Positions 12,560 to 24,189 of a stretch of DNA of 64,000 bases are shown piece by piece. How positions within the stretch are numbered: the first letter of the stretch is position 1; the number at the start of each line of letters is the position of its first letter. The position numbers and the translations under genes are program-made. Source of the DNA: Callaeas wilsoni (taxonomy: Eukaryota; Chordata; Aves; Passeriformes; Callaeidae); assembly GCA_013398955.1 (NCBI GenBank), contig VWPU01011857.1:186001-250000 (forward strand), in the 5' to 3' direction. The notes below the pieces were generated by a model. It worked only from the letters and a program-made list of their open reading frames with translations, did not search any database and was not told where the DNA came from.

Positions 12560-15500
12560 GTGAATAGGCTCTCCAGCCTCTTCATGGGCCACTTCATTCT
12601 CAGCTGAATATCTGAGCTTTAAAGTAAACACTTACGAAAGCGTAGTCCTTTTGCAGGAAGGGAATAATGGATTGTGAGATGAATTGTGAACTGCATAAAA
12701 CCTGCTCAGTTTGGACCTATACCATCCAGTGAAGAAGCAGTAGCAAATGTAATGTTTTTCCTAATTAAGTGTAATTGTGAAATTTTAATACACAATCATG
12801 TCATTTGGATCAGCCACATGAGTTGTTCAGTATTTTATACTGGGTCTATGGAATAGGACATGTGTGTGCCACCTCCCAGCAGGGCACCTGAGCAGCTTCC
12901 AAGGTATGTTATGTTATTTTCTAGTTGTCATAAAACTTCAATCCTTTCCTCTAGGAGGAAGCAGCAAATCAAGTGGAGTATCTTTGTTTTGAAGTTATGT
13001 CTTCTAGTAATTGATTTTTGTTCACAAGACCTCTACTTTGATATATTTGCCAGGGAAATTGTGGTCAGTGAATTTGCATTGCACCCAAGGCAGGTGGTTC
13101 TTAATTTCCTAAGCAGGTCATTTCCCATACTTGGACTGGTCTCATGAGAAACTTTGTCCTTCCTTACAAAGTATTTACTTTTTAGAGGGTAAGGAACAAC
13201 TTCTTCTGGGCATTAGACTAAAACTTGATTATATTTAAGAGCTCGTAAAATTTCAAATACATTCTTAGCTGAGCACACATTGTAACAGCATTTGAATTAA
13301 TTAAACTTCTTTTATTTGTCCATTAAGACTTCATCATTCTCCTATGCCAGTTTCATGTAAAATCCATTATTTTTCTGGCTTGATTTTCGGATTTATAAAT
13401 CTCTATGAAAACTGTTTTGTTTTTTTTCCATGTGTGACATTGAAATTTGGAATTACCATGCATTTTAAAGCAACACCTCATATGTCTGAGGTGATTTGGC
13501 ACAACCCACTCCCATGAAAATCCTGAGTTCGCAGACTGATTGAATTTCCCAGAAAGTTTTTTCCTGTGGTACTGAATGTGTGCTCTGTTCTTGTGATATT
13601 AGTTTTATAGTTAGCCCATCAGAGTAGATCAAGGGCTCTAGATTTTATTCCTTTGTGTTTGTTTCCTGCACTCCAAAGTGGTATGATTCTTTTTGTACAT
13701 TTTCTCACATTTATAGATGCCAAATGAGGTAGGTGGTGCTGTACCAGGAATGATGTCAAACATGTGAAATACTCAAAATATCAGGGACAGTTGGCTCTCT
13801 CCGGATTTAGTTTTTTCCTGATAAGCCTGTAAACAAATGGCATCCTTATTCAACAGATCTTTCCATCAAGGAAATTTATCTCTTACAGAAGTAAAGTCGT
13901 ACAGCATTTAGGTTCTACACAGATCTCATTCAGAGTGAAAGATGAAAAATGTCTTCCCTATATCTTCTGAGGAAAGGTGAAGTTCACATTTCACCTGCAC
14001 TTGTTGAATTCAGTGTTAAATTTTCAACAGTTTCAGTCTCCCAGATGGGCTTAAAATTCTGATCACCAGTAAGATGAGCACGTTTTATGTCAGGAGTAAT
14101 ACACAAGGAAGAGACCAGAACAGAAGACACACCTTAAGTAAAATACGGCATGACACTTTCCAAACAAATAGGAATTTTTATTCTTTTCCCAGCATCCTAT
14201 GTTAGTTAGAAATTACCATTCATTTTTAAGATAAAATATTATTTTCTATGTCTGTGTAAATGACATAGCGTTTAAACAAACTGGACCTTTTTAGACTTCT
14301 TGATAAGTGTTTCTTTGTTCAAAAGTGTGAATTGGTTCTCCATGTGTATAGGCTTTGAAAAGAAGAAATTTAGTAGAGAAAGTGAGAGAACAATATTGGG
14401 ACTGTTCAAAAAATGTCAAAGGAAATCCATAATTGAAAAGCCATAAAATCTCCCAACTTTGCTATAGCACTTAAGCATACTCACTCAAAACTGTGGCATG
14501 ACTTGAAAATAGAGGTGCAAACCAAGATTTTCTTTTTTTACAAGTTTTGGTGTAAAAAGTATAGCTGAAGTCTTAACAAAAATGAAAGCTCATTTCTGGA
14601 ACATAAAACCATTGCTGGGATATTTAACTTATTTTGCTGCTATTCAGTGAAGTGTTGCTCACCTTCCCACTGCGTTCAATCCGTAATGCAAATAGATTCA
14701 GTTCCAATTCATTTCATCTCCGCATTTTACTTGTTTGGATCCCACAGAGCCATTCTTTTGAAGTCAGGTATCTGCTCATTCTTTGTTTTGTTTTTTCATT
14801 GCCCTGCTGTACAACCTAGCAACACGTTTTTTCTGACAGTAAATTGTGTTTGAATACACGGCTCTTTCTCTAGAATAGTAATGGTCAGCTGCTATTAAAA
14901 CTTGTAACACGACTGACTGTATCACATAATCTGCATGATTTTATTGTAAAACACTCATTATTTCTGACCTTTTAATATGACTTTACAAATCAGGCACTGT
15001 TAAATTTTAAAAATGCCTATTTAAAAATCCTTCCTGGTTATCTACATTTATGCTGCAGATGGGTGCACAGCATATATATTTTTCACTATTTTTTATGTAA
15101 AGGAAGGTTTTGATTTTTTAGGAATTTCTTTCAAAGCTATGCATGTAGATGTAGACTGATTCCTTTCAAAATTAGGTAAAATGGGTGTTATTGTGCTAAG
15201 TCGTATTTAGTATTAATAAATTATTTCACTGGCAAACAAGTAGGACCTGTCACAAATGTCTGCAGAAATGTCCACTACTCACTTCTGAAGACAATTGAAT
15301 GTCAGAAACTCTCTAAACATTTTTCTACTTTTTTCAGTACCTTTTTCTGTTCTTGGTGGAATGCTACAGAGGAATGGTTTGTATAGTCCCTTTCTTGATG
15401 TTCCTCCAGCTAGTGGCAGTACAAACCATTTGTTACTGGTTGCAGATATTTACACCTTTGCACGCTATCACTAGTGCTACAGAGTTGTTAAATACGTCAC

Positions 15501-18500
15501 AGAAAATTCCCTTTTGCTGTAAATTATTCTCCAAGTATTTTCAAGCCATGGACTTTCAGGGCATTGAGGTGATGTTTGGTGGATTTCCAGAATTCATATG
15601 CAGATCTCAGGTTAGATATTGGTTCTTTAATTTACAAGTGTTATATAAACATGTACATTGAAGCTGGGGATTCTGGCAAAAGAGTCTTAATATCAGCCTA
15701 ATGTTCATTTTCTTCCATACCAGGATTTTCTCTCAGACTTCAGCTCTCTATTAATCAGTGTCTTTACTGGAGCCTCTTTATCTTACAAAGTACAGCATGT
15801 GGTTAAGTCCTTGTAGAATGGTATCTTGAATAAGAAATTATAAAGACTGTTTATTAGGGATGTTTAGAATTCTACCCTGAAGAGAAGATGGAACATTTTA
15901 TTCCATGATATCAGTACTCATGAATTGAGTGATGATTGAATGAAAACCCCCCCCCCAAACCCTTTTATTCTTCCTTTCGGTGTTTAATCTCTAGGAAGAG
16001 AAATATTTACATGAATACCAGTTAGAATTAAATTCTTAATTCACAAACTGGGGCTTCTAAATTGCTTAGAAAAGGCTTTCAAAAACCTCTCCACAGGACC
16101 CCAGTGCACAGGCAGGTACCTCAGCCAGCTTACAGCAAGACCAAGCTCCTTGCAACCAGCACCATACACACAAAAGTAATTATTTAGTCTGATTCTGATA
16201 AGAGAAAATTAAATGTAAATGTTGTACCTAGCTAGTGAATGGAGTAGCAGCCTGAATTTTCTAATCATGAGGTCTCAGAAAGAGCTGTGGCTGAGGAGAA
16301 AAAAAAATAGAGGAAAATGAGGAAGTTTAAACTTGTCCTGAAGTTTCCAACCTTTCCTTTTATCTGTCACTTGCTTCTTTTTGCCATGATTACCTGAAAT
16401 ATTGGAAACCTCAGTGGTTCCTCTAGATTTTTCTTGGATTTCTAAGAATAACATCCAATTAGTATCTCCAGGCTAAAGGAGGAGCAGAAGTGAACTATCA
16501 AAATCAAAATGAACTGTTCACAGTTGTTTCATTCATTAAACATTAAAATTAAAAAATGGTTCAACTTAAATAAACAAATCAACTTAAAAAAAAATCTAAT
16601 CTGTTTTTGGGCCTGGCCACTGAGAAATGTGCTTTCCTTTGAATAGATTTTGGATATTCATATCTTATATTTAATAGACATATTTATTAATACTTTAATG
16701 CATATATTGATTTTCATTACATAAAGCTCTGGTTAGAGACACGGAAAATTGATGTGCCCTATTATTTTTTTTAAACAGTATGAACAAAGTTGAATTTTAT
16801 CAATACCTTGCAAAAGCCTACCTTTACCAGGCAGAGATAAAGAATTTATTTACCCATCAAAATAATCAGCCTCTAAAATTATTCACTGAAATCTTTGAAA
16901 AAGCCAATGGTTTTAAAGGAAGTTCTTTAATAATGCATAGATAATATGTTGAGGATACTGCTTTTACATGAGAATGGCTAGAGACACTATTAAATGTCAG
17001 AACATTTTCTCTTGTACTGTGTATGGCTTTGAGCCTTTTTTGTCATTTTGTTTTCTTGGGCATCAGTAGGTGTGAGATCAGGTCCATAGAAGAGATCTCT
17101 TGTAATAGGAGGGAGCTTGTCCCACCTCTTTGAATTCTGAAGTAGAGGACATAGTGACCATTGGTAAGTGTCAGCTAAACTAGAACAGAGCAGCATAACG
17201 AATCTGCTAAGCCCTCTGAATTTATTAATTTGTTAAAATTGAACTTGTCAGTTTATATAGGTCCCTGAAAGAGACCTGAAAGTCTCTGGAATATTTAAGC
17301 TTATTCTTAGTGATTCTCTCATTTCTCTGGCAGAATTAAGCCCTGTAGAAGTTCAGCAATTATGCAATTAATACGTTAATGTGAAGGTTTAAGAAATGAA
17401 CAAGAAGTTTATCTAGCTAAGAAGAATAAATCATTCTTGAAGCAGGAAGCAGATGGGCACTTGATTAGCTTTAGCAAAACATCTTATTTCCATGGACTTC
17501 AACAAGCTGCAGCAAATTAGACTTTGAGTAAATGAGGTGTCCAAAAGCCAGTGAAGAGAGTGTTACTAAGTTGGTTCCTATTTTTAGAGGATGACATGGG
17601 AAAATGTCAGCAAAACAATAGATTAATTAAATAAATACTATTTTTCTATCTGTGTGGAAAAAGCAAAGGCAGGCAGGCAGATGGGAGAAGAGAGGTACAC
17701 CAATTAAAAAGCTAAGCTCATATCCATGAGTAATAATGCATTTACACGATGCTTGTATTAGCCATTGTCCATCTGTAAAGCAGTAAATGTCCTCTGCTAA
17801 AAGATATCCAGATCTTATGTGTTTTAGGGGAGGACTAAAACATTATGGGCTCAATGGATGGAAAGTTCCAGGGAATAAGGATTTAACAAACTAGCTGATT
17901 TTGTTAAAAGGATACTTGAGATTGTAGAGTAAAATTTGAAGTCAACATCCTTCCTTTTGTATTCATAAATTGCAATAATGGAACTAAAGCTGGTAAAGGT
18001 ATGATTTAATCTGAGTATAGGAAAGTGACTTGGAAGCAAAGGGTACTGCAAAGATTTTAAAGGCAGCATGGGATTTTCAGTGGTCTTAACCACACTTAAG
18101 TTTTGTTACATTGGAAACATGTAATCACTGGGGATAGGATTAGCAATAAAACCAATGTTTTATCAGATGTTTGAAGCAGATTATAATACCATGGTATTAG
18201 AAATTGCCTTTAAATTGCTGGCTGATAGGGGATAGATTTTCACTCCACATGGCTCAAATATTATGAAGCAAGTGGAGACAGAGCATAGCTCTCTTCTGAA
18301 TCCTCCTGACACAACATGCCCTTCAGGCACTACGGAGAGAATACAGCTTTGCTCTCCAAAACTGCTCATTTATGCATGCACTCCTATCTGACTCTGTAAC
18401 CAAACAGCAAAAGACAGCCTAAATATGTAAAATGCCAATAAGAGCTGAATGATAGCTTCACCTTCTGGATTGTGTCTCCAGCCATCGTAGATGGAAAGCA

Positions 18501-19640
18501 ATCTTTTATTGAGAAGCTTCTATGGAGTCCAATAAACCCTGCATAAAATTTTAAGATGTAACAATTCCAATTTCCTTTCTCTGGCAGATTGATGAAGATA
18601 ATTTTTCATTCTTCTGTAGGTATCTTAAATTCTTCCTGACTACCTGTATAAAGATGCTCTAAAAAAACGACCGAATACCATTATTTGCATAGAGAAGTGA
18701 GTAGAAAATACAGGTAAAACTAATTTCTCATGCACAGTCTCAGGTATTTAATTATTTAGAGCTCAAGTCTAAGTGCTACCAAGTACTGGAAGTGAGAACA
18801 GTGTTTGGCCAGGAATTTCAGTGAAGTATGAAAAACTGCAGTTTCAAGGATTAAAATGCAGTGCCTTTAAAAATTATTATGAAGTTCTCCAATTTCTTAT
18901 TCTTCCCTCTTCTTCACCTTTCCCTGTGCCTCAAGAAAGTACTTAAACTTCCCTGCCTATATCAGATATGAATTTTTTTCTCATCTGACTGAGTGTGCTC
19001 ATGAATAAGTACCTTAAATAAAGTGATTTGTGTACTTTTGTCGGGGTATAATAATGCCCTTACAGTACCAGAGCTAAAAAAGGAACTGGGGAGTAGATGC
19101 CTTTAATATTGTTTGTCGTTAGTGAGAGTTACTATGAGGGTTTGACTGTGACAGAGACTTTTCCCAAACTTTGCGGTAGGAGATCTCAGAAAACAAGCCT
19201 TTTTTATTATTATTTCTAGAATTATTTCATTCTTGTTATTGGATTTTTCTTTCATTTTTCAGTGCTTTATTGCTAAAGCTTAGGGAAAAACCACACCCCT
19301 CAAAATGGAAATGACCAGGCTTCTATTAAAGTGCTTTTAGACCATATTCCTCATATCATCATCCTTATTATCACAATTCTTCCAGACATATAATGAACAT
19401 TTGAACTTTCTATTAACATATAATTTGTAGCATTATTAAAAATCTTCTTAGAAGATCAATTGTAGGAAAATCATCTTACTTGTATGGTACAGTGAAGTTC
19501 AAAAATTTCTTGCCTTTAGAGGATTCTTAAATTTATTCTTTTGATTAAATCACTATTTCGAGATTGAACTCGAAGAAATTGAAATGGGCAAAATGCAAGT
19601 TTGCTCTACTGTTAATTTGCGATAAATATTTGTAGAAAGC
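12560..19640. other. AT-rich non-coding stretch
   Basis: There are no convincing genes. A small hairpin lies at 13474-13493 (CACCTCA, 6-base loop, TGAGGTG). A C10 run is at 15947-15956. Open frames such as 15353-15661 have no recognisable features. Confidence 0.55.
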
Positions 19641-19736
19641 AAAGCCGGTTAGGTCGAAAAGGACAATAAAGACCTGGTATTCGCTAGAGCAGTTTGTTCA
19701 TGCTGGGGTTCATTTCCTAGCCCTTCCTGCAGGTGA

Positions 19737-19945
19737 GGAAACGGTCCGTGGGGCCCGTTAGCCGTGGTGCCGGGGCGTGGCAGTGATTCACCGAGCCGCG
19801 CCGTGGCCAGCGCGGAGCTCTCGCTGCATTCCCGTGGGAGCTGTAGCAAGCGGCCGCCGCAGGAAGGGGGATTGGTGCTGAGCGCCCAGGCTCTGCAGCA
19901 GGCAGGGCTTTGGTGATCGAGCACCAGCACTCTTTGGCCCACACC
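19737..19945. promoter_or_regulatory. small dense CpG island
   Basis: By eye I count about 18 CpG dinucleotides between 19742 and 19885, inside long AT-rich flanks where CpG is rare. A NotI-type GCGGCCGC lies at 19850-19857. In vertebrates such isolated unmethylated-looking islands usually mark a promoter or an orphan regulatory island. A consensus-like CAG/GTGAGG donor sits at the left edge (19730-19737, plus strand). On the minus strand the same place reads as a pyrimidine-rich acceptor. Open frames of 97 and 75 codons on the minus strand are side effects of the GC content. No adjacent gene is visible, so a non-coding transcript is the likeliest product if it is active. Confidence 0.5.
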
Positions 19946-19949
19946 GCAA

Positions 19950-22900
19950 ACTCAGTGTTGAAGCCTCCTGCTAAGAAAACAACTTAATCTCTGAAACCTT
20001 CTTGGATACCCCAAGGCCAGTGCTTCACTATTCTGTCACTTTTCAAATTGGTCCAAGTTTTCAAAACTAAGATGGACTAAATGCCTTCCCTTCATTTTCC
20101 TGTCAGTCCTTGTTATTTTTAAAATGTTCATTTAGCTCTGAGTTTTTCCCATTCTTTTTTGCCTCCATATTCTGTAAAATTTCTAATTACTACATAATGT
20201 CTTCTCCAAACACAGTGCAAGCTGGATTGAAATATCCATTAATTTTTTTAAATGTTGGGAAACTATTTGCAAGATCCAAATTGTTTTATATTCCTTTCTC
20301 ACCCTTTTAGGAATTGAATTTATGTTCAGTGTAAGTAGTGAAGTTCCAACTGAAAGGAACTCTGTGGAAATTTTGCAATGTGGTAACACCTTCATTCCTC
20401 CTGCAACAATTCATGAACCTCTGTTTGAAAGCAGTAAATGAAACACCTCTAAATCAATGATTTAGAAGCAATTCACAGATTTTGATGTCATTAGGGCTTT
20501 TTTAGCAAACCTTTTCTGGTGATTAGTAGAGGAAAAACTTGGCAAAACAGTTTATCCCTGGTCCTTGTTTGTATCAGTCCTAAGTGGACTGGTTCACTTT
20601 CAATCAGTGCTAAAAGAAATTCTTCCATCTTCCAAAGAAATTATTCAGAGCTTCATCATGCAGCCCTGAACACCCTAGACAGCTTCAGGAGAATAATGGC
20701 TTTCTGTTTGTTTCCCTATAGAAATGGGAAATGACTGATTTGTACAAGATGGGTCCTCTGTGCGTCCCATGCTGCTTTTCAGCACTCAAAGGTTCGGGGC
20801 ATGATGCATATTGTAAAAGGTGATGTGTCTGGCACTAACTCAGTTTTCAAAATGAGCTACTATCTCCCAGGGAAAGGAAGCTTTTAAAAGTTCTAAAAGC
20901 AGTTGTTTTCATTAACGTGAGATCTGTGAATGGCTCAGGACTTGTGAACTCTGGATTTTGAGGTCCTGTTTTCACCATAAGACTGTATTGTATTCTTTCG
21001 ATTCTCAAGTAAGCCATAGTCCTGTATTTTAAGACAGTTTTGTCATTAACTAAAATAAACTTTTTTGCAGTAATCCTAACAATATGTTAGGGTAAATTGA
21101 AATTAAGAGGTAGAAGTGAAAAAGCCTGCTATTCCCCTTCTTTCTCTCCCTACCTAGAGAGAGGAGGGAGAAGATGCAAGGATCTCAGGGGCATCAGAGA
21201 TGCCGGGTTCCTTTGACATTGCTCTTTTCCTGATTATTGGGATAGATTTCCATGGTGCAAGGGAGCAACCAGAAGCCATCAGTAATCCATAGGCAGCATT
21301 GACACAGGTGATGTGGAGGAAGCTGTTTGTTAATGCTTAGGAGAAGAGATTTGATTTATGGGGCAGGTTACGTTTGTGGTACTCTGCTGGGGCTGGCTCT
21401 TTCTCTCTGATTCCTGACCTGCAAATTGGGATGAAAACTGAAAGGGGGAAAATGATGTTTGCTGTTGTGTGGATATTTTATGCTTGGATTAGTGTTAGTG
21501 CATCCCTAGCAGAAATGTGAAAATTATTTGCCTTTTCTTGCCAGGTCTCTTTCTTCCTGAATAAAGGCTTCTCTAATGAACTAGGTTTTGCAGTGTGTAA
21601 GGGTACAGAGATAACATTGTTCAATAAATTAATGGACTTCTGGCTCAGGATTGGTGAAATTGCCAAACTTTGCAGGTAGCTAATTCAAAGTTTCAAGATC
21701 TTTGATTAGAACAGAAAATTTTGAGCTCTCAGTTGCGTTCATTGAAATAATCTGTCTCCAAAATGCAAAGGTTTTGCAGGTGAAATGATAAGCCAGAGCA
21801 CCTTGTTGCTTATGCCACTTGCTTTATCTAAAGGTCTTACCCGTTTTCAGTGTAAGTAGAGTCTTTCATAATTTGAACAACAGCTTAACTTACTCGTGGA
21901 TATGCAAAAACACATTTTTGGAACCATATAGCAAGGAATGGAGATTTATGGAAGAGTTAACATTCTGCGAAGCAGTTCAAATGACATCAGAGCTAAAAAA
22001 AAATAGGGATGCAATTTTTTAAAAATTTTATGCTTTGCACCTAGTTCTGGCTTACTGCTTCCTCAGAAAAAATAGAGAAACATGTCTTTAAATGCTTATT
22101 AATTGTCTGTTTCTTGGTATTTCTATATTTTTCTCTTTAATCCTTTAGCAATTAGATTTGTACTTAGTCTGGTCTACTGCATAAGCTTTCCATATAGGTC
22201 AAATCACCAGTGAGGTAAAAAGGAAGGGTTTTCAGCTCCATGAAAAAAAGGATCCTCCTGGGTCTATTTTTGACCTTTCTCAAGTCTTCCCTACATGCAA
22301 TTATTCCAAACTTGCGGAACAGTACCTTTCAACTGTATCCACCACCTTGCAAAGATTTGATCCTTGGGTTTAACTCCAACAAATCTTACTTTTTCCTCTC
22401 CAAAGGAAAGCTACATGAGAACATTTTCTTTAAGCTTATTTTGGGAAGTTGATGCAGCCCTGAAGAAGCTGACTTGGAGGACATTTAGTTACTGCAGCAC
22501 TATGCTTTTTCTCCACATTATTTTGAACTAAGTCTGGAGCCTAAACCAGAAACTTTTCTTCCTGTGACTCTGTTTGGCTGTTCCTTGAACACCCATAAAA
22601 TGCAAGTCTAAAATTTCAATATCAGCATCTTCCTCTAGGTCATTTAACCTAATTACCCTATCGTGGGATAACTGATGTTCTATTATAAATGTATTCAGTC
22701 TCTGTAGGCTTTTTCATTTCTTCTATGACGTCATATTTGCTGTCCTCCTTGGGAAAGGAGTGATATGCTTCCAGACATATATTCTTTTCTCAAACTGGAA
22801 CTTTAATCTATCAAAATTCCAGGTTGTATATAGACACCTAGTTAACCAGAAGAATTCATACAATGTTATTTTTCACCAGCCTGTCATTACCCTTTCTGTA

Positions 22901-22975
22901 CTATGCTATAATAGTCGTATGTGTTTGTTTTTCATGAGGTTTATTTCTAAAGGCTCCATCAAAGTGAAATCTGCT
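19950..22975. other. AT-rich non-coding stretch
   Basis: No gene or repeat family is recognised. Many short open frames lack motifs or plausible start context. Confidence 0.55.
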
Positions 22976-22978
22976 TAG

Positions 22979-23095
22979 AAAACCAAACCAAAACTAACAA
23001 ACTAAACAAACAAATGAAAAAAAAACCTAAAAAAACCACACACACACAAAAAATAAAAACAAACACCAAAAAAAATCCCAGGAAAGAAAGAGATT
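22979..23095. repeat. A/C-rich low-complexity tract
   Basis: This is over 100 bases of almost pure A and C with scattered T and G, including a short CA run. It resembles a decayed A-rich tail, but the sequence immediately upstream shows no recognisable retroposon or processed-gene body. Confidence 0.7.
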
Positions 23096-23691
23096 TTAGT
23101 TGCTGTTTTGGAAGGCGTCTGCAAGGTTTTTTGACTTTGATTAATTGATGTACCAGTGCTATGGATTTAACTGAAGTGTTTATTAGCCAATTTGTAAACT
23201 GTGAATAATTTTAGTCACCCTTCTACAGCCTGAGTCTAATCTGAATGTATTCCCTGGTTTGATCTGTGTGAATTAACACATAGGCAACTACAAGTCTCCT
23301 GGCTTTTCCCTTAAAAGTTTATTGGATGTGACACATCAAATAATCACAATTTCTAAAGAAGAAAATTATTTTTATGTGATTCTTGGAATAGAAAAACAAC
23401 AAAATTTAACATTTTGGTTGCGGCCAAGTTGTGAAATCTGTCACTCGCTGTAGTAATTTATATACAGCCATATTTGCAATTCTCTCTCTGTAGCAGAGCA
23501 TTCTCACAACATTAATATGTATCTAGGAAACTAGAATTTGTTTAAAATAAAGCTGCAAGAACTTGAAAAGCTTACCTGCCAAGGGAAGCATCTTTGCTTT
23601 TAGAAACAAACCATACTCCCATGTTCTGAGCTTGGATTGCTGGAAAGAACTAAAGTTAGCAGAGAAAGCTGACAGAGAAGTGACATTTTTA

Positions 23692-23709
23692 ATTTCATTT
23701 AAATGAAAT
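23692..23709. repeat. perfect 18-bp palindrome
   Basis: ATTTCATTTAAATGAAAT equals its own reverse complement. It contains the AT-rich core TTTAAA. It could be a dimeric homeodomain-type site or simply chance in AT-rich DNA. Confidence 0.6.
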
Positions 23710-23959
23710 ATACTTTTTTCCTTGACTAGTCCTAGTCTTAGATTTAAAGAAAAATACTTGTACTGGCAAACTCATAGATATTAGCAGGGCTGAGACTTCC
23801 TTTCCAGCAAAAGCAAGCTGTTAGTTTCTGTGTACACTTGGCTGGAGGGATGTTTCCCAATCAAGGTGCGCTCTCTAGAGAGCAGCTGGCTACTATTTGG
23901 TTTTAAACTAATCAGGTCATTAATGTATTAAAACTGAGCTAAACCATCAGCTTCCAATC

Positions 23960-24180
23960 GCTTTCTGCTCGCTGGGAGTGTGTAATGTGGGGACAGCAGC
24001 ACTTGCTAGCCATGGATGAGCTGCTGAGCCCGGTGAGGACACCAGGGCAGCCCAGGATGTGGGGCACTGCTCCCAGGGACCCGTCTGAGAACGGGCACGG
24101 CTCCACGGCAGCCCTGCAGAGGGATTTGGAGCTGCCCTCCAATCTCCAGGGGCCTTTTCTCCATTTGTGTCCTTTAAGTG
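23960..24180. other. GC-rich patch
   Basis: G+C is raised and several CpGs are present over about 220 bp. Open frames run on both strands (81-109 codons). A CCCG/GTGAGG donor-like site lies at about 24029-24038 on the plus strand, just after an ATG at 24012. This could be a short exon, but I recognise no protein family and the conflicting open frames argue for composition. Confidence 0.3.
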
Positions 24181-24189
24181 TTGCATGGA

